From assembly GCA_005406025.1 (NCBI GenBank), contig BGZK01001334.1:105075-169074 (forward strand): a DNA stretch of 64,000 nt, in the 5' to 3' direction. A program made the position numbers and the translations under genes. Origin of the DNA: Eumeta japonica. Its lineage: Eukaryota; Arthropoda; Insecta; Lepidoptera; Psychidae. Below the pieces are notes generated by a model. It did no database searches and had not been told where the DNA came from. It worked only from the letters and a program-made list of their open reading frames with translations. Position 1 is the first letter of the stretch. Each line of letters begins with the position of its first letter. Shown here piece after piece: positions 59,202 to 64,000 of the stretch.

Positions 59202-59225
59202 GTTATCGGCAACATCGCCGATAAC
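59202..59225. promoter_or_regulatory. Palindromic double GATA-type site (6-bp spacer)
   Basis: GTTATCGGC (59,202-59,210) and GCCGATAAC (59,217-59,225) are exact inverted copies around AACATC. Palindromic GATA pairs are bound with high affinity by two-fingered GATA factors, from general knowledge of the family. Confidence 0.45.
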
Positions 59226-60469
59226 GCTGCGTAACGCAACACGCACTGATGTGCCGGTCGGTCGGTGACGTCGTTTTACAACCACTTCGTTGGCCACTGC
59301 TGTTATTTAGTGAAACATGTTAAATGGAAGAGAAAAAAAATCGTATATCAAATATAATCAATTAAGCGTTATTTATTGACATCGGTAGCCAGGGGTCCCT
59401 AATCCTCATCGTATTAAAGGGCTAAAAGTACAAACATTTAAATTTGAAATAAAAAAAATTTGAGGAAGGGCCTACTAATGCAGTGAAGTGACACAGATGA
59501 GACACACATCTGACACAACATAGCATTTTTGACACATGCCAATGACAAGTCGGCATTTATCATTTGACTATGTACTTTGTACATGTCACTACGTTTAAGA
59601 ATGATGAACTATGTCCCTAAAAATTAGTTAGCATAACTTTTATGGTAGTTTATCTTTCAGTAGTGGAGCATTATTTATAATCGAGGAGGCGTAGTCTTCC
59701 TTTCCGTAGGTCAATTTTTTTCACAGAAATTATGGATTTATTTCTAATTTATAGTTAATAATTAAGATTTTTCATATGCTTTCTTAATTTATTATTAATT
59801 ATTAAACCAGCGATATACACAAAACGGGGTCTAGTTTTTCACAAATAACCTATTAGCTTGAAATACTGTATATATACCTTTGCTTTACCTATTAATATTA
59901 ATTACAAAAAAATATTACTATTGAATAGAATCGAAAAATTTTCATATGTCATAAAATTAGTATCATTCGATATATACTTTCGTGATTAAATCATGTCTCA
60001 GTATTTTCAATACGTTAAAAGGTAAGAGATATCATTCAACCGTGCAGCTCCCAGAGCATTGAGTAAGCGCACGCCATCGGCACTGCGCGTCGTTATTTTA
60101 TGCGTGGCTAATGGCCGCTCACTTATCGATTCGTATAAAGATTTTTTTTTAATTCTTATTGCGTGAGTAAAACAGTGCAGTTGTACAAAATTGAAGGAAA
60201 ATATGCCTTTGACTTATTTTCAAAATATAGAAGGACATTAATGATTCGCAATACTGTCTCAATCTATTGATTCCAATCAGTAATATATTATTTGTTACAA
60301 ATTCTCTATTGCCGTTGTGTCTACATCCTTCAACGTATTTTGTCAAATGTTACTAAATAAGTGTGATTATCACCTTCCACAATATGCGTATCGCGTCGAA
60401 CAGTTGCTTACAATATAATTTCGAGAGGTTCTGTCGTCACCGCTGTATTTATGTCGATCCGACGCCGTA

Positions 60470-60700
60470 ATCGAGTCTACCCTTCGGCAGTCACTCGCCG
60501 TCGTCGCCGGCGCGGAGCGGAGGGCAGGCGCGGGCGCCACCCGCCCGGGTCTAAGTCGCGGCTCTAGCACACGCCATGACAGTTTTTCCGCTAAACCGGT
60601 GCGCTCATCCCGGAATATTGAATTTGAAATGTGTCGGAAATAGTCTCGCCTCGCTTATCGACCGTCGGCACCGATGATTTTTATTGACACTTACGTACTA
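60470..60700. promoter_or_regulatory. GC islet with TTATCG
   Basis: GCGGAGGGCAGGCGCGGGCG (from 60,517) is the core. TTATCG lies at 60,655-60,660, just outside the densest part. Confidence 0.33.
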
Positions 60701-61749
60701 TCGGCCGTCTCGAGCCGCGTTCGCTGGGGTCCCTCGAAAAACGCCCGCCTTCCTAAATAGCGACATCGGGAAAAATCGTTAACGACCTTCCAGGGATTCC
60801 GCAAACAACGGCGAAATAATCATTTCTCTGTAGCCTTCACTATTCACGCGCCTCGGGCCCAATTAATTTCTAAGATTCATTAGCGATATCGCCACTGCAA
60901 CGAATAGCAATCGTACAGTAGCGATGTATGTCGATAATTTGTAATTGTGCATCGATACAAACGTTCATAAACGATGCACGAGTGACGCGTAATGTCGATG
61001 AATGCACACAAATGCCATACACAAGTTTTGCCACACACGCTTGTAAATATGTCGTGTTCTTGTGGACATGATAATGCGTTTTTTGGAGAACACTCGTAAT
61101 GTACTCCTTTTCTACATCCACTTTCATTAAAAAGACACAGTTGATGAATCAGTCATTCTGCCTTTCTCAGACGTAACAGCATCGAATATTTAGGTCCAAC
61201 GGCGCTCAGCACGGATCGGGCCGAGAGTATTGCGGACATCCTGAAGTCGTCTAAAAAAATATATTCAATTTTATATTTCTCAGAAACTGCTGATTCAACG
61301 ACCACAATTTCTTTGGAAAAGTGGGCCTGTAAAAGGGAATGATGTACATATTCGGGAAAAGACGCACGGTCGCGTGTATCTGGTGTGTGAAAAAGTATTA
61401 AATAAATGAATTAAAAATAAATCTTTAACTGTTAACTATAAAAATTACTTACTTACATAAGAACATTTAGGCAGTGTCAAGATGTAAATGTCAGATCCAG
61501 GAAACGTCGCTGTTTTGGAGTTCGTTTACGAACTCGTTAGATCATTAAATCAGTACATTCACACCGTTGAGAGTGCTTAATGTTCTAGACCGGTTCGCAG
61601 TAAACAAATATGTGAGTCTGACCTTTCATCCTCATCGTACTTCAGGACGATCGTGATATCCAGCACACATCAATACCACTAGCGCACATACACACGGACG
61701 TCCGAACACTACAGGTTGCTACACGGCTATTGATTAGTGAAAACAAACG

Positions 61750-61840
61750 GCACTCGCCGATAAAGCGGCCGCGGCCGCGGGGTCTGAGCGGGTGAAGCGG
61801 GGAAGGGCGCTGATAAGAAAGAAATCGCTCTTATCAGTGT
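61750..61840. promoter_or_regulatory. GC islet with palindromic double GATA site (10-bp spacer)
   Basis: CCGATAAAGC at 61,757-61,766 precedes GGCCGCGGCCGCGGGG. Then CTGATAAGA (61,810-61,818) is exactly inverted as TCTTATCAG (61,829-61,837). TGATAAG is a canonical GATA-factor site. Three sites lie in 80 bp. Confidence 0.47.
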
Positions 61841-62720
61841 AAAGCGCGGAAATGGCGAAAAGTGCACGCTACCTGCATTACGGCCACTACGCTTGAGTTG
61901 AACATGTTTGCGTTGAATGAGATAATGCGGTGCATTCAAGCATAATATTCTTCGTTTTTTTTTTCTACTATATATTAGTGGAATAACATTATTTTATAGT
62001 ACATGTTTTGCATATATGTGTTACACTTTGTAATGAGGATTTAAATTAAAACTCACAATTGTAATATTATTAAAAAAAAAAGTAAATACTGCGATAAAAC
62101 TATTGTAATGCGATTTTTAGTCGTTTCGATGCTATATTCGATTCGACATTTATATGAGAATTACTGTGTAAATACACAAACTAATAGCCTAGTGCATGCC
62201 CGCATTCTCGAATAGACCTGCAACACTTTATTTATCTAAGTAATAAGCTTATCGATATATAATATTACATCATTGCTTTGGCTTAAGGATAAATAAAATT
62301 TCGTGGCGGACTCTGTATGTAGCACAAAGATTTACTAAAGTAATTATAAGACGTGAGAAGTTCCAGACACTGCCAATCTGGTCACTACAATTCCGTGAGT
62401 GTGGCGACTACGGCGTTTTGTACCCTCTTCTTAAGCATTTGCTCTAAGTAGTGCAATGGAAAAAGCGTAATTTGTACAAGTACAAATACCATACGAACTC
62501 CCAGAAAAAAATATAAGTTTAACAAATACTGAAATCAATAACTATAATGCCAAGTAATATAGTTTGATCGCCTTGTTATTATTAAATTAGTCTATTGGAC
62601 AAAGACATTGGACGGAATATAAATTAAGAAAATATTAATAAGGAATGGCGTCATTAGGTGTGTAACATTTTAACAAGCCGTCTAGCGAAATATAATCACC
62701 ATTTCTTTTAATACTGATGA

Positions 62721-64000
62721 GGAATTAAATTTGGGCTTCAGAGAATCAGTCCGTTTAAGGAATAGATTTTTAAGCTCTGCGGAATAATCTTATTGACTGT
62801 ATGGGATGCGTCTTTTAAACTTTATGGAATGGACGTTTTAAACTTACGGAATGGGGTTATTAGAGTCTATAGATCTACTTTTTAAGCTCTATGGGATGTG
62901 CTTTTTAGACTCCACGGAATGGTCTGTTTAGTTTCTAAGGAATAGTTCTATTAGAGTTTACGGGATGGACTTTTTAGACTCCACGGAATGGTCTGTTTAG
63001 TTTCTAAGGAATAGTTCTATTAGAGTTTACGGGATGGACTTTTTAGACTCCACGGAATGGTCTGTTTAATTTCTAAGGAATAGTTCTATTAGAGTTTACG
63101 GGATGGACTTTTTAGACTCCACTGGAATGGTCTGTTTAGTTTCTAAGGAATAGTCTCTATTAGAGTTTACGGGATGGACTTTTAGACTCCAATGAATGGT
63201 CTGTTTAGTTTCTAGGAATAGTTCTATTAGACTTTACGGGATGGACTTTTAGACTCCACGGAATGGTCTGTTTAGTTTTCATGAATAGTTCTATTAGTTT
63301 ATGGGATGGACTTTTAGACTCTACGGAATGGTCTGTTTAGTTTCTAAGGAATAGTTCTATTAGAGTTTACGGGATGGACTTTTTAGACACGGAATGGTCT
63401 GTTTAGTTTCTAAGGAATAGTTCTATTAGAGTTTACGGGATGGACTTTTTAGACTCTACGGAATGGTCTGTTTAGTTTCTAAGGAATAGTTCTATTGGAT
63501 TTTACGGGATGGACTTTTTAGACTCTACGGAATGGTCTGTTTAGTTTCTAAGGAATAGTTCTATTAGACTTTACGGGATGGACTTTTTAGACTCCACGGA
63601 ATGGTCTGTTTAGTTTCTAAGGAATAGTTCTATTAGACTTTACGGGATGGACTTTTTAGACTCCACGGAATGGTCTGTTTAGTTTCTAAGGAATAGTTCT
63701 ATTAGAGTTTACGGGATGGACTTTTTAGACTCCACGGAATGGTCTGTTTAGTTTCTAAGGAATAGTTCTATTAGAGTTTACGGGATGGACTTTTTAGACT
63801 CCACGGAATGGTCTGTTTAGTTTCTAAGGAATAGTTCTATTAGAGTTTACGGGATGGACTTTTTAGACTCCACGGAATGGTCTGTTTAGTTTCTAAGGAA
63901 TAGTTCTATTAGACTTTACGGGATGGACTTTTAGACTCCACGGAATGGTCTGTTTAGTTTCTAAGGAATAGTTCTATTAGACTTTACGGGATGGACTTTT
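62721..64000 (+). repeat. Minisatellite: 23-bp monomers organised into a 69-bp higher-order unit
   Basis: From about 62,721 to 62,915 there are eight or nine divergent 22-23-bp monomers of GGAATGG...TTTTTAA(G/A)CTCTA(T/C) type. From 62,916 onward the array is about 15.7 copies of a 69-bp unit made of three related 23-bp monomers. They start GGAATGGTCTGTTTAG, GGAATAGTTCTATTAG and GGGATGGACTTTTTAG. Successive starts at 62,916, 62,985 and 63,054 are exactly 69 bp apart. Later copies have small deletions and a few substitutions (for example GAGTTTAC versus GACTTTAC). The array runs off the window end. Confidence 0.97.

Larger units (their letters stand above)
58586..62720. other. Gene-free stretch with two GC islets and two GATA palindromes
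   Basis: No gene. AT-rich from 58.7 to 60.4 kb and from 61.9 to 62.7 kb. GC-rich parts are listed separately. Confidence 0.5.

Noticed and set aside
1..64000. CRISPR arrays, bacterial operons, riboswitches
   Set aside because: The sequence is of animal (insect) type. The only regular array is the 69-bp minisatellite, which lacks spacers.

Overview
This looks like a stretch of non-coding DNA from a moth or butterfly (Lepidoptera). The assignment is by inference. The background is AT-rich, and I found no ORF that I would defend as a conserved host gene. The mobile DNA is of kinds common in Lepidoptera: RTE-type and Jockey/CR1-type LINE pieces, Helitron-like 3' ends, a hAT (DUF4371/ZMYM1-like) transposase remnant, MITEs and a full-length BEL/Pao LTR retrotransposon. 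A single 5S rRNA gene copy with an insect-like sequence supports an insect source. Nothing in the window is bacterial, and I found no CRISPR array or tRNA gene.

Layout. From 1 to about 41.5 kb the window is a gene desert. Every 1-3 kb the AT-rich DNA is broken by a 100-500 bp GC-rich islet, and most islets carry GATA-type sites (TTATC/GATAA, often TTATCG or CGATAA). Scattered between them are a perfect 66-bp-arm inverted repeat (731-910), hexamer-periodic GGGATC tracts (5.3, 5.8, 11.2 and 41.4 kb), a foldback repeat (8.4 kb), Helitron-like ends (6.0, 11.4 and 12.9 kb), an RTE LINE 3' end (20.5-21.2 kb), two MITEs (22.5 and 26.6 kb), a broken hAT transposase (24.0-24.7 kb) and a broken Jockey-like reverse transcriptase on the minus strand (35.8-36.4 kb).

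From 41,567 to 48,015 lies a BEL/Pao element with two nearly identical LTRs, a 5-bp target duplication (ATATC), a primer-binding site and a polypurine tract. Its gag-pol is recognisable along its whole length but is interrupted by many frameshifts and stops. The two LTRs differ almost only by small insertions and deletions in simple repeats, so part of the damage may be assembly error.

From 48 to 62.7 kb the desert resumes. It holds a cluster of GTGGCGAC palindromes (49.5-49.8 kb), the lone 5S rRNA copy (54.6 kb), the second copy of a roughly 220-bp dispersed repeat whose first copy is at 39.4 kb, and two palindromic double-GATA sites (59.2 and 61.8 kb). The right edge, from 62,721 to the end, is a minisatellite: irregular 22-23-bp monomers lead into about 15 copies of a homogenised 69-bp unit made of three 23-bp monomers. 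The array runs off the window.

Taken together, the window is best read as a large intergenic or intronic regulatory domain, perhaps of a developmental gene outside the window, with ordinary transposon load. The GATA-bearing GC islets are the most coherent unexplained signal. Their function is inferred from composition and motif recurrence only.
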